From assembly GCF_014640175.1 (NCBI RefSeq), contig NZ_BMGL01000010.1, positions 90,960 through 154,959 on the forward strand: 64,000 nucleotides of DNA, in the 5' to 3' direction. Positions within the stretch are counted from its first letter, which is position 1. Each line of letters begins with the position of its first letter. This DNA is from Psychroflexus salis. GTDB lineage: Bacteria; Bacteroidota; Bacteroidia; Flavobacteriales; Flavobacteriaceae. Position numbers and translations under genes: made by a program. Of the stretch, positions 33,662 through 42,041 are shown one piece after another. The notes under the pieces were generated by a model. It did not search any database. It was not told the DNA's origin and saw only the letters and a program-made list of their open reading frames with translations.

Positions 33662-34633
33662 ATGGATATTCAACTACTGTTAGACAATTTAACCAATCCT
33701 GCTTTGCTGTTTTTTGGCCTAGGTATTTTTGCTTCTTTAATTAAAAGTGATTTAGCAATCCCTAAAAATTCTTCTAAATTTATCTCGCTATATTTAATGT
33801 TTTCTATCGGTTTTAAAGGTGGACAAGAGCTTGCACATAGTGTTTTTGGTAATGAAATAATTTGGGCGTTTATAATTGGTATAATTAGTGCTGCGGTTAT
33901 ACCTATATATACTTTTTGGATAGCTAAAAAACAATTTGGAAAATACAATGCTGCTGCTATTGCTGCTGCCTATGGGTCGATTAGTGCTGTTACTTTTTTA
34001 ACTACCGTTTCCTTCTTAGATTTACAAGGCATAGCCTACGATGGTTTTATGGTAGCCGTTATGGCATCTATGGAAGCTCCTGCTATTATTATGGGAGTAA
34101 TACTTCTTGCTATTTTTTCAAAATCTAGCTCTACAAAAGTTAATTTAGGAGCTACCATAAAACATTCTTTACGAAATGGAAGTGTAATTTTATTAATAGG
34201 TAGTTTATTAATTGGTTTTCTAGCTAGCGATGAACAAGCAGCAGGAATTGAACCCTTTACAACCGATATTTTTAAAGGTTTTCTGGCGGTCTTTTTGTTA
34301 GACATGGGTCTCTCGAGCGGTAAACATTTAAAAACTTTTAAAAGCAACGGCTGGTCTGCATTGATATTCGCAATGCTAATTCCACTATTCAATGGCTCAT
34401 TAGTGGCTTTGATTGCCCCATACTTTTTAGAAAGTACAGGAAATTGTTTGTTAATTTCAATTTTAGTGGCTAGTGCATCCTATATTGCTGTACCAGCGGC
34501 TATGCGATTATCTGTTCCAGAGGCAAATCCTGGTTTGTACTTACCCATGGCATTAGCAATTACATTTCCCTTTAATATTACCTTTGGTATTCCTATATAC
34601 TTAGGCATAATTGAATACTTTAAATTCCTGTAA
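33662..34633 (+). CDS. sbtA: SbtA-like sodium-dependent bicarbonate transporter
   Basis: The 323-residue membrane protein has about ten hydrophobic helices in two similar halves and the family pattern NPALLFFGLGIFASLIKSDL, SIGFKGGQELA and ASASYIAVPAAMRLSVPEA. SbtA-type proteins import bicarbonate with sodium in cyanobacteria. In a heterotroph it may feed anaplerotic carboxylation. The ATG at 33662 matches the family start; an in-frame ATG at 33626 would add 12 residues. No PII-like SbtB gene follows; the next gene is dihydroorotase. Confidence 0.85.
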   Translation: MDIQLLLDNLTNPALLFFGLGIFASLIKSDLAIPKNSSKFISLYLMFSIGFKGGQELAHSVFGNEIIWAFIIGIISAAVIPIYTFWIAKKQFGKYNAAAIAAAYGSISAVTFLTTVSFLDLQGIAYDGFMVAVMASMEAPAIIMGVILLAIFSKSSSTKVNLGATIKHSLRNGSVILLIGSLLIGFLASDEQAAGIEPFTTDIFKGFLAVFLLDMGLSSGKHLKTFKSNGWSALIFAMLIPLFNGSLVALIAPYFLESTGNCLLISILVASASYIAVPAAMRLSVPEANPGLYLPMALAITFPFNITFGIPIYLGIIEYFKFL

Positions 34634-34694
34634 GTTGATATACATGAAATTGATTATTGCATCAGTTTATTCCTAAAATTCTTAATAAAAGATC

Positions 34695-36053
34695 ATGAAA
34701 AATAGTACTTTAATTAAAAATGCCCACATCGTTAATAATCATCAAATTATACAAGCTGATCTTGGTATTCAAAATGGTAAAATTTCAGAAATAGGTAACA
34801 TAAACGAATCTTTATATGAAAATAAAATTGATGCAAAGGGTAAATATATTTTACCAGGTGTAATTGATGCACAGGTTCATTTTCGCGATCCTGGGCCTAC
34901 TTATAAGGGAGATTTGTATACTGAAAGCAAAGCAGCTGTAGCTGGTGGCGTAACTTCATTTATAGACATGCCTAACACTCTCCCTAACGTACTAGATATG
35001 CATATTTTGAATGAAAAATATAAAAGAGCTTCGGAAGTAGCACTTGCTAATTACGGCTTTTTTTTAGGAGTAAATGCAGACAATATAGATGAAGTTATAC
35101 AACTGGATACAAGACATTTATTGGCTGTATCTGATGATGGCTTATACTTTACAAAAAAAGGAAACTTAATAGCAGATAATCCAATAATAATGGAAAAATT
35201 ATTTGCAAATTGTAAATCTATTATAGCTATTCATGCAGAGAAGGAAGCTATTATTGAAGCTAATGAAAAAGCTTATCGAGAAAAATATGGTGAAGATGTT
35301 CCTATACAATACCATCCACACATAAGAAGCGAAAAAGCTTGTTTCGAAGCTACAAAAAATGCAATAGCTCTAGCTAAAAAACACAATGCTAGATTACATA
35401 TTCTACATTTAACCACAGGAAAAGAAACCAATTTATTTACTAACGAAATTCCACTAGAAAAGAAGAAAATCACCACCGAAGTAGCCGTCCAAAATTTATG
35501 GTTTTCTGAAAAAGATTATGAGCATTTGGGCACCCGAATTAAATGGAATCCTGCTATAAAAACAGAAAATGATAGACAAACACTACTAAAAGCATTAATC
35601 GAAGATAAAATTGATTTAATTACTACAGACCATGCTCCACATAGCCTAGAAGAAAAAGAACAAACTTACTTTAAATCTATGTCGGGTGCACCTATGGTAC
35701 AACATGGACTGAATGTAATGCTAGAATTATATAAACAAGGATCCATTTCTTTAGAAAAAATTGTTGAAAAAATGTGTCATAACCCAGCTAAACTCTACCA
35801 TATAGAAAAACGGGGTTACATTAAAGAAGGTAATTACGCAGACCTTACTATTGTAGATTTAGCAGCTAATTGGCAAGTTACCAAAGAATCTATTTTGTAT
35901 AAATGCGGTTGGTCGCCTCTAGAAAATACTACCTTTACTACACAGGTTACCCACACATTTGTAAATGGTAATTTAGTTTATCACCACGGAAGTTTTAATG
36001 AATTACACAAAGGAAAAGCGCTTGTGGTGGAACAAAACTCTTCATTAAAATGA
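34695..36053 (+). CDS. pyrC: Dihydroorotase (amidohydrolase family)
   Basis: Dihydroorotase closes carbamoyl-aspartate to dihydroorotate in pyrimidine synthesis. The 452-residue protein has the amidohydrolase features GKYILPGVIDAQVHFRDPG (in two parts), SDDGLYF, AIHAEKEAI, LHILHLTTG and TTDHAPHSLEEK. The usual HxH metal motif is QVH here, a change I recall from other Bacteroidota enzymes. Activity is still likely, but an allantoinase or hydantoinase-like role cannot be excluded. It overlaps the Sua5 gene by 4 bases (ATGA). Confidence 0.88.
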   Translation: MKNSTLIKNAHIVNNHQIIQADLGIQNGKISEIGNINESLYENKIDAKGKYILPGVIDAQVHFRDPGPTYKGDLYTESKAAVAGGVTSFIDMPNTLPNVLDMHILNEKYKRASEVALANYGFFLGVNADNIDEVIQLDTRHLLAVSDDGLYFTKKGNLIADNPIIMEKLFANCKSIIAIHAEKEAIIEANEKAYREKYGEDVPIQYHPHIRSEKACFEATKNAIALAKKHNARLHILHLTTGKETNLFTNEIPLEKKKITTEVAVQNLWFSEKDYEHLGTRIKWNPAIKTENDRQTLLKALIEDKIDLITTDHAPHSLEEKEQTYFKSMSGAPMVQHGLNVMLELYKQGSISLEKIVEKMCHNPAKLYHIEKRGYIKEGNYADLTIVDLAANWQVTKESILYKCGWSPLENTTFTTQVTHTFVNGNLVYHHGSFNELHKGKALVVEQNSSLK

Positions 36054-37015
36054 TAAGTAAAAATATAGATGAAGCGGTAAAGATTTTAGAAAATAATCAA
36101 CTTGTGGCAATTCCTACAGAAACTGTTTACGGCTTAGCAGGAAATGCTTTTAGTGATAAAGCTATAACATCTATTTTCAATTTAAAAAAAAGACCACTTT
36201 TTAATCCTTTAATTGTTCATATTCAGAGTATAAATAAATTAAGTGAAGTTGCTCAAAACATTCCTAAAGATGCAATATTGTTAGCTGAAAAATTCTGGCC
36301 AGGACCACTTACACTGGTTTTGCCTAAAAAAGATTACATATCTAATTTAGTTACCGCAGGAAAAGACACGGTTGCAGTTCGTGTTCCTAATCATAGCCTA
36401 ACTTTACAACTTCTCGGTAAATTGTCTTTTCCGCTTGTAGCACCTAGTGCAAACCCTTTTACTAGCATTAGTCCTACTACTCCACAACATGTTAACAGAT
36501 ACTTTAAAGACCAATTGCCGCTTATTTTAGATGGAGGTGCTTGCCAACACGGAATAGAATCTACTATTGTAGGTTTTGAAAATGAATGTCCGGTTTTGTA
36601 TAGATTAGGCGCATTATCTGTTGAAGAAATTGAAACTTGTATTGGCAAACCGCTGCAGTTTTCAAAAACTAAGGATAAAAGGCCGCAAGCACCAGGAATG
36701 CTTTTTAAGCACTACGCTCCTTCTACTCCAACATTTCTTGTAAATTCTTTGCAAGATGAAGTGCAGTTTATAGCTTCAAAAGATAATTTAAAAATAGGAT
36801 TATTGCGATTTAAAGAATTAAGCCCGAATGTGAATCCGGAGTATCAAGAAATTTTAACAGCTACAGGTGATTTAAATGAAGCTGCAAAAAATTTATATGC
36901 TGCACTACATCGATTAGACCATTTAGGATTAGATATAATTTTAGCCGAAAAACTTCCTTCGGAAGGACTTGGTATTACTTTAAATGATAAATTAAAAAGA
37001 GCTTCCAATAAATAA
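36050..37015 (+). CDS. sua5: L-threonylcarbamoyladenylate synthase (Sua5 type)
   Basis: This enzyme makes threonylcarbamoyl-AMP, the first step of tRNA t6A37 formation. The 321-residue protein has the YrdC domain (AIPTETVYGLAGNAF, IFNLKKRPLFNPLIVHI, FWPGPLTLVLP, VAVRVPNH, APSANPF) and a C-terminal Sua5 domain after the linker APGMLFKHYAPSTP. The presence of both domains makes it Sua5 rather than short TsaC. Its ATG overlaps the dihydroorotase stop codon. Confidence 0.95.
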   Translation: MISKNIDEAVKILENNQLVAIPTETVYGLAGNAFSDKAITSIFNLKKRPLFNPLIVHIQSINKLSEVAQNIPKDAILLAEKFWPGPLTLVLPKKDYISNLVTAGKDTVAVRVPNHSLTLQLLGKLSFPLVAPSANPFTSISPTTPQHVNRYFKDQLPLILDGGACQHGIESTIVGFENECPVLYRLGALSVEEIETCIGKPLQFSKTKDKRPQAPGMLFKHYAPSTPTFLVNSLQDEVQFIASKDNLKIGLLRFKELSPNVNPEYQEILTATGDLNEAAKNLYAALHRLDHLGLDIILAEKLPSEGLGITLNDKLKRASNK

Positions 37016-37073
37016 TAAATACAGTTTAATTTTATTTTATCAATATTAAAACAAGTTGTTCTTATTCAAAAGA

Positions 37074-37499
37074 TTATTCAAATAACTCCAAACATAAACT
37101 GCGTTCAATATGATGGATAATTTGTATTGAAAGCCATGATTTTGAAACTATTTCTGAAGAATTAACATGAATTTGTTTGCCATATTTTGCAGCATCGTCT
37201 ATGCTTGCTCCATAAATTACACTACCTATGCCAGCCCAAACTATTGCGCTCATACACATAGGGCAAGGTTCTACGCTTGTATAAAGTCTTAATGTTTTTG
37301 TTTCTGTATAATCAAGCAAATGCATTTGTCGAATTACATTCATTTCTGCATGTGCAGTGGGTCCGTTTAATTTTGTCGTGTTGTAAGCAGTTATAAACTC
37401 ATCTTTTGTGTTTACAAGAAGTGCTCCAAATGGAGTCTGACCTTGCTTTGCTAGGGCTATAGCTTTCTGTATCCAAAAAGAATGTGGCTTTTCTTTCAT
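37074..37499 (-). CDS. Nucleoside deaminase (cytidine/deoxycytidylate deaminase fold)
   Basis: From the ATG at 37499 the protein has 141 residues. It carries the zinc-site motifs of the deaminase family, HAEMNVIRQ and VEPCPMCMSAIVW, preceded by TPFGALLV. These fit guanine-deaminase-like or tRNA-adenosine-deaminase-like enzymes; the sequence resembles general flavobacterial nucleoside deaminases more than TadA. An ATG at 37550 is in frame but adds an atypical leader. It is the last gene of a minus-strand run after PPK2. Confidence 0.88.
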   Translation of the reverse strand: MKEKPHSFWIQKAIALAKQGQTPFGALLVNTKDEFITAYNTTKLNGPTAHAEMNVIRQMHLLDYTETKTLRLYTSVEPCPMCMSAIVWAGIGSVIYGASIDDAAKYGKQIHVNSSEIVSKSWLSIQIIHHIERSLCLELFE

Positions 37500-37580
37500 A
37501 AATAAAATATGTTCAATTATATATTTATCTGCATATGCATTGATGTGCATAAAATATTCTTCGTAATTTGTAATGTTTAA

Positions 37581-38450
37581 TTATGAATTTTCCAATTCGT
37601 CTTTATAACTAGAAATTTGATTTTGTAAAGCTTCCGCTAAAATAGGATTTTGTATTTCGGTGTAGGTTTGCATACGTTCCTTTATAAGTTTGGCAACTAA
37701 TAATCGTGCTTGATGTTTATTATCTGAAGGGATAACATACCATGGTGCATGTGTTTTAGAAGTTGAATTAATAGCATCTTCATAGCAATCAATATAGGTG
37801 TTCCATAATTTACGATCTTTTAAATCTTCTGGAGAAAATTTCCAATTTTTACTTGGTTTGTTAAGCCTACGTAGAATTCTATTTTTTTGTTCTTCTTTTG
37901 AAATATGCAGAAAAAACTTAAAAACAATGCATCCGTTTTGGTGAATAATTTGCTCAAAATCTTTGATTTGCTCTAGTCTATTTTCCCAGAATTGAGGTGT
38001 AATATCTTCTATAGAATTGATATTTGGAATATTTTCATTTAGCACAATTTCTGGCTTTACCCTAGAGATTAAAACATTTTCGTAATGCGACCTATTAAAA
38101 ACGGCATATTTACCACGAGCTGGCAAAACCTTAAAATGTCGCCATAAATAATTGTGTTGTAGCTCTATGGCAGTTGGTTTTTTAAAACTATAAGAATTTA
38201 CCCCACGAACATTAAAGTCTTTAAAAACTTCGCGAACTAAACTATCCTTTCCCGAAGTATCCATACCTTGTATGCAAACTAAAACAGAATACTTATTGTG
38301 TGCATATAATGTGTTTTGCATTTCACCTAAATCTCTTCGTTCTTTTCGAAGCTGTTTTTTAAGCTTTTTATTGCTTAGTTGAAGGTCTAACTCCGTTGGT
38401 AATTGCTTGAGTTGTATAGGTTCGATTACTTTAAATTCTGATAAATTCAT
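37581..38450 (-). CDS. Polyphosphate kinase 2 family protein
   Basis: The 289-residue protein has the PPK2 P-loop region VLVCIQGMDTSGKDSLVREVFKDF (split here as CIQGMDTSGKDS and REVFKDF), the ARGKYAVFNRSHYENVLISRV block, and the lid-region FFLHISKEEQKNRILRRL. PPK2 enzymes use polyphosphate to phosphorylate nucleotides, AMP/ADP or GDP/ADP depending on class; the length fits class I or III single-domain proteins. It is 9 bases downstream of the TRIC-type channel gene. Confidence 0.92.
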   Translation of the reverse strand: MNLSEFKVIEPIQLKQLPTELDLQLSNKKLKKQLRKERRDLGEMQNTLYAHNKYSVLVCIQGMDTSGKDSLVREVFKDFNVRGVNSYSFKKPTAIELQHNYLWRHFKVLPARGKYAVFNRSHYENVLISRVKPEIVLNENIPNINSIEDITPQFWENRLEQIKDFEQIIHQNGCIVFKFFLHISKEEQKNRILRRLNKPSKNWKFSPEDLKDRKLWNTYIDCYEDAINSTSKTHAPWYVIPSDNKHQARLLVAKLIKERMQTYTEIQNPILAEALQNQISSYKDELENS

Positions 38451-38459
38451 AGGGACAGA

Positions 38460-39071
38460 TTAATCGTATAGTTTATAAATATTGGGTAGGGATATTTTAA
38501 ATATTACAGCTACTAAACGTATGCTAACTACAACGCTAAATGCGCCTATAAATACAATACTGCTAGGTAAATTAAAATGAGCAATAGCAAAGTAAGTAAA
38601 ACCACCAAGTATACAAGCAGTTGCATAAATTTCTTTTCTGAAAATTACAGGTATTTCATTGCATAAAATATCTCGTATTACTCCGCCAAAGCAAGCGCTC
38701 ATTGTACCAAAAGCAATGCATATTATCGGATTTAATTCTGCGTTTATTCCTTTTTCTACACCTACTACGGTATACAAGCCTATTCCTAAGGTATCGAATA
38801 AAAAAAGTGATTTTCTAAAATAGGTTAATCGTTTTCTAAATACTACGGCAAAAAGTGAAGCAGCAATAATGGTATATACGTACGTCATATTGGTTAACCA
38901 AGCTACAGGCACATCGAGTAAAACATCGCGTAAAGTTCCGCCACCTACAGAAGTTACAAAGGCAATAATTAAAATACCAAAAGCATCCATATGCTTTCTC
39001 ATGGAAGTAAGTACTCCAGAAATAGAAAATGCTATAACGCCTAAAATATCTAAAATAAGGATGACATCCAT
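38460..39071 (-). CDS. Trimeric intracellular cation channel (TRIC/UPF0126) family protein
   Basis: The 203-residue membrane protein has two UPF0126 repeats, each with a glycine-rich helix break: VTSVGGGTLRDVLLDVP in the first and GTMSACFGGVIRDILCNEIP in the second. This is the bacterial TRIC homologue fold, with seven helices forming a trimer that passes K+ or other small cations; some were earlier linked to glycine transport. It lies 24 bases after the secreted protein gene and 9 bases before the PPK2 gene. Confidence 0.92.
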   Translation of the reverse strand: MDVILILDILGVIAFSISGVLTSMRKHMDAFGILIIAFVTSVGGGTLRDVLLDVPVAWLTNMTYVYTIIAASLFAVVFRKRLTYFRKSLFLFDTLGIGLYTVVGVEKGINAELNPIICIAFGTMSACFGGVIRDILCNEIPVIFRKEIYATACILGGFTYFAIAHFNLPSSIVFIGAFSVVVSIRLVAVIFKISLPNIYKLYD

Positions 39072-39095
39072 AATAAAATGTAAAGGTATCTTAGA

Positions 39096-39737
39096 TTATT
39101 CTTTAATAACCATTGCCGAAGCTTTTACGCCCGTTAATAAATTCCAAACATTCGAAATCATAAGGTTGCCAAATTCATCAAACACTTTTAATTCGGCTGT
39201 ATTTGGACCAGCAGAGCCTTGATTTAGCGCTACAAACTCAATTTTATTAAAGCCTTCATTTAATTCAATAATAAAACTTTTAAACTGACTTTCTAGTAAA
39301 ACATTTTCGGTTAAAATTTCTCCATTAAGTAAAATTTGAACACGGTCTCCATCAAACATCATGTGGTCTCGGCATACAATAGTAATTTTTCCTGCAGAAG
39401 TTCTATACTCTCCAAAATCCATATCGTTTTTGTATTCATCTAAGACTTTTGGTTCGCGTTGTGGACCTTTCATGCGTTTATTTACTTTATCTTCATACAA
39501 ATCTGAAGGATCCATAAAATTTGGTTGTTTCGACATATTAAAGCCTTCTTTTTCTAAAGATAAACCCTCTTTGTTTCGATTGGGGATTCCGAAATTAGGA
39601 CTAGGAAAAGATTTGCCAGAAAGCGGTCTTAAATCTACTGTTTTTGAAGAGTTTTTTGAACGATCTAGCTGTGCTATACTAAACTGAAAAGTTAAAGCAA
39701 AACAAAAAAAGGCTGTATAAAAACTTGAATGTCTCAT
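39096..39737 (-). CDS. Conserved secreted protein of unknown function
   Basis: The 213-residue protein has a signal peptide (MRHSSFYTAFFCFALTFQFS ending at IAQ). A polar, probably disordered middle part (about residues 24-105) follows. The C-terminal domain has TSAGKITIVCRDHMMFDGDRVQIL, LNEGFNKIEFVALNQGSAGPNTAEL and a final LLTGVKASAMVIKE. The C-terminal domain looks like a beta-sandwich and is conserved in flavobacteria, but I know no function. It is encoded 24 bases before the TRIC gene and 58 bases after the PPTase gene. Confidence 0.75.
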   Translation of the reverse strand: MRHSSFYTAFFCFALTFQFSIAQLDRSKNSSKTVDLRPLSGKSFPSPNFGIPNRNKEGLSLEKEGFNMSKQPNFMDPSDLYEDKVNKRMKGPQREPKVLDEYKNDMDFGEYRTSAGKITIVCRDHMMFDGDRVQILLNGEILTENVLLESQFKSFIIELNEGFNKIEFVALNQGSAGPNTAELKVFDEFGNLMISNVWNLLTGVKASAMVIKE

Positions 39738-39795
39738 AATTTAAAAGTACAAAAATAATACGAACAATAATAATTAAACATGAATTGTGCCAGTA

Positions 39796-40371
39796 TTAAG
39801 ATTTTAAAATATCTGCATTCCATAGGAAATTTAAATCAGTTTTATCTTGAAATTGAAAAGCAACATATTTACCATGATGTGTAATTGATATGGGCTTAAA
39901 AGAAGAATTGATTTTAATATAAGGAATTCCATTTTTGTCTTTATGTAGCATGTGATTTAAACAATTTCTGTTTAAATCTTTTTTAAAGTATGAATTATAT
40001 GAAGAAATTTCAAAATTTTGAGAAGAAACAGCTTCAGGATTATGGATAATAGAATAAATAAAATTTGGATTGATAAACGATGCTACTTCACATTTGTAAT
40101 TATCAATTTTAACTTCACTCCTACTAGTTGAAATTTCAGATACAGAAAAATCAAAAGGATTTAAGCGTGGTTTTAAGTTAAATTTACGTTGATGAGCTTT
40201 ATATGCGACTTCTTTACACGACCAAATTTTCCAAAAATCGGTAAAGCCTAAAACTTTATCCTTATATTTTTTAATTTCAAGTGGATGCAATACTTTTTGC
40301 TGAAAAGCTTTAGTTTCCCAACGAATTTGATGTTGAGCAAGTTCTAAGTCTACTACATCATTACCTAACAC
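39796..40371 (-). CDS. 4'-phosphopantetheinyl transferase superfamily protein
   Basis: PPTases attach the 4'-phosphopantetheine arm of CoA to a carrier-protein serine. The 191-residue protein has the metal-binding GNDVVDLEL and the WSCKEVAYK motif of the family (W-x-x-KE-x-x-x-K). The start is a GTG whose G overlaps the TAG stop of the acyl carrier protein gene by one base. This tight coupling makes the carrier protein its likely substrate. Because a general AcpS should exist elsewhere, this is probably a dedicated pair. Confidence 0.88.
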   Translation of the reverse strand: MLGNDVVDLELAQHQIRWETKAFQQKVLHPLEIKKYKDKVLGFTDFWKIWSCKEVAYKAHQRKFNLKPRLNPFDFSVSEISTSRSEVKIDNYKCEVASFINPNFIYSIIHNPEAVSSQNFEISSYNSYFKKDLNRNCLNHMLHKDKNGIPYIKINSSFKPISITHHGKYVAFQFQDKTDLNFLWNADILKS

Positions 40372-40619
40372 TAACTTATTTTTTGCTGTATAATATTTAA
40401 TGAAGCCCCAACACTCGTCATTTGTTCCATTTCTTCATTTTCAATACGAATATCAAATTCGTCTTCTACATCTAAAATTACATCTACTAAATGAGCCGAA
40501 TTAATTTCCAAATCTGAAATAAAACTACTCTCTTTAGATAAGTTGCTAAAAGCAGATTGGTTGTTTACATAAGGTTCTACAATAGCCTTAAGCTTCTGAA
40601 TTATAAGATCTTCTTTCAT
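40371..40619 (-). CDS. Acyl carrier protein-like protein
   Basis: The 82-residue protein is a four-helix carrier domain with the attachment serine S41 in DLEINSAHLVD, where the usual DSL motif reads NSA. The following acidic helix 2 (DVILDVEDEFDIRIENEEM) is typical of ACPs. It overlaps the membrane protein gene by 4 bases upstream and the PPTase gene by 1 base downstream. No ketosynthase gene is near, so it may act as a specialised carrier rather than in bulk fatty acid synthesis. Confidence 0.88.
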   Translation of the reverse strand: MKEDLIIQKLKAIVEPYVNNQSAFSNLSKESSFISDLEINSAHLVDVILDVEDEFDIRIENEEMEQMTSVGASLNIIQQKIS

Positions 40620-40858
40620 TGTTTATTGTTTAATTTTAGTTTATGCTCAAAAGATGCAAACAACAAATTTACACCTGCCATAATTACAATTAAAGATAAA
40701 GTTCCTGCCAAAACCCATTGCCAAATCGGTGCATTACTATGCTTTAAAAAACCGCTTTCGACTAGAGCAGATAAGCCAAAGCCGAGTAAACCGGTTCCTA
40801 TACCGCCATAAAGCCAATACTTATTTTTAAATTGTTTTTGTTTATTGGTATCTTTCAT
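40616..40858 (-). CDS. Small two-helix membrane protein
   Basis: The 80-residue protein has a basic N-terminus (KDTNKQKQFKNKYW) and two predicted membrane helices (about residues 14-33 and 46-68), with a charged C-terminus. No family is recognised. It overlaps the kinase-like gene by 17 bases upstream and the carrier protein gene by 4 bases downstream. The overlaps indicate that it belongs to the same system and could anchor it at the membrane. Confidence 0.75.
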   Translation of the reverse strand: MKDTNKQKQFKNKYWLYGGIGTGLLGFGLSALVESGFLKHSNAPIWQWVLAGTLSLIVIMAGVNLLFASFEHKLKLNNKQ

Positions 40859-41906
40859 CTTCTAAGTAATTTCGTTTTACAAAGTCTAAAGCAGTTTTTA
40901 AAATATTACCCATTGTTTTTGCTCGCTTAAACTTAACATCTTTGGTAAAATCTACTAATTCTTTTCGCAATTGTTTTACATTTTCTGGCTTAGATACGTG
41001 ATCCTTAATCATACAACGAATTAAGGTTCTAAATCTACGTTGAGATGTAATTAATCGTTTTGCTACTTGGGAGCGTTCTTCATTTCTGTATTGCTCTATA
41101 GATGATTCTTCTAATCGGTCGGCTACCAACATAACCATTTTATAATTTTCTTTAAAAAACTGTGGTCGGTAAACTTTTAAACTGCCTTCATAATTTTGCT
41201 GGTCAAAATCTATAGCACGAATACGATAATTAACATGGTCAAAATCGTGTGTAGGAATCACCACATAATTATACGAACGCATATCGCCTAACAGCCGTAG
41301 TGTACAACGTTCATTAAACTTAACAAACTCCTTAGCAATTTGATTTTTCGCTAAGTTATCACACTTATCTAGCTCTTCTTTTATAAACACATCGCCTGGG
41401 ATTCCTGCAATATGTTCTTCAATTAAAGTGTCTTTATACACTAAAAAATTAATTCGGTGTGGCGATAAAATATGTTCAAAATCCAATCCATAAATCCGAG
41501 AAGCATCGGCTTTTTTTACATAAAAGTACGTGAAATTATCGTTTAGTACGTTCCTGATTTTTATTCTAAAGGGTTTAGAATTCCCAAATGTACAATAATC
41601 AATTGCATCGATACTTAAAAAATCAAGCCGATCTGCTTTACCGTCAGAATGCAGTAATAAATATACTTTTTTAAGAGAATTATCAATATCATCGCGTTCG
41701 TAATCCGGGTAATAACAACGTACCCAAAGCGTATCTTCGTCGTTGCGATCGTACACCACAATCGAACCCGAAAACCGAAGTAAGTCGTCATAAAAAACAG
41801 GGATTTTTGTATTGCGGTTGTAGTGTTGTAAATATTTATGAAGTAAATCGTTAATTGGGAAGCTTGGCTTCTTTTTCGACATGAGTTTTTCTTCCAAATT
41901 TTCCAT
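40842..41906 (-). CDS. Conserved protein with kinase-like motifs, function unknown
   Basis: The 354-residue soluble protein is not a family I can name. Its middle part looks like a protein-kinase or aminoglycoside-kinase fold: a hinge-like LIEEHIAGIPG (161-171), a catalytic-loop-like RLLGDMRSYNYVV (204-216; usual pattern HGDxxxxN) and a metal-loop-like RAIDFDQQ (230-237). The histidine of the loop is replaced by Leu, so activity is uncertain. The C-terminal third is basic and helical. It is first in an operon with a membrane protein, an acyl carrier protein and a PPTase. The kinase relation is inference. Confidence 0.7.
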   Translation of the reverse strand: MENLEEKLMSKKKPSFPINDLLHKYLQHYNRNTKIPVFYDDLLRFSGSIVVYDRNDEDTLWVRCYYPDYERDDIDNSLKKVYLLLHSDGKADRLDFLSIDAIDYCTFGNSKPFRIKIRNVLNDNFTYFYVKKADASRIYGLDFEHILSPHRINFLVYKDTLIEEHIAGIPGDVFIKEELDKCDNLAKNQIAKEFVKFNERCTLRLLGDMRSYNYVVIPTHDFDHVNYRIRAIDFDQQNYEGSLKVYRPQFFKENYKMVMLVADRLEESSIEQYRNEERSQVAKRLITSQRRFRTLIRCMIKDHVSKPENVKQLRKELVDFTKDVKFKRAKTMGNILKTALDFVKRNYLEDERYQ

Positions 41907-42018
41907 ATTTCAAATATAAGAAATTGTAATAAGGCTGGTCTATTTAGTATCGTTAAAAGAACATTTATAATATAAAGACTTCCATAATACATCGTCCCAT
42001 TTTTACTAAAGTTTTTCC

Positions 42019-42026
42019 TATTTTTG
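42019..42026 (+). promoter_or_regulatory. Candidate -7 promoter element of the thioredoxin-like lipo/periplasmic gene
   Basis: TATTTTTG matches TAnnTTTG exactly and ends 15 bases before the ATG at 42042. It overlaps an in-frame TTG at 42024, which is therefore not the start. Confidence 0.5.
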
Positions 42027-42041
42027 AAGCAAAATTTACTT

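Noticed and set aside
41615..41992. A 125-codon minus-strand frame overlapping the kinase-like gene
   Set aside because: It overlaps the better supported gene in another frame and is rich in Ile, Tyr and Thr as expected for an AT-rich shadow.
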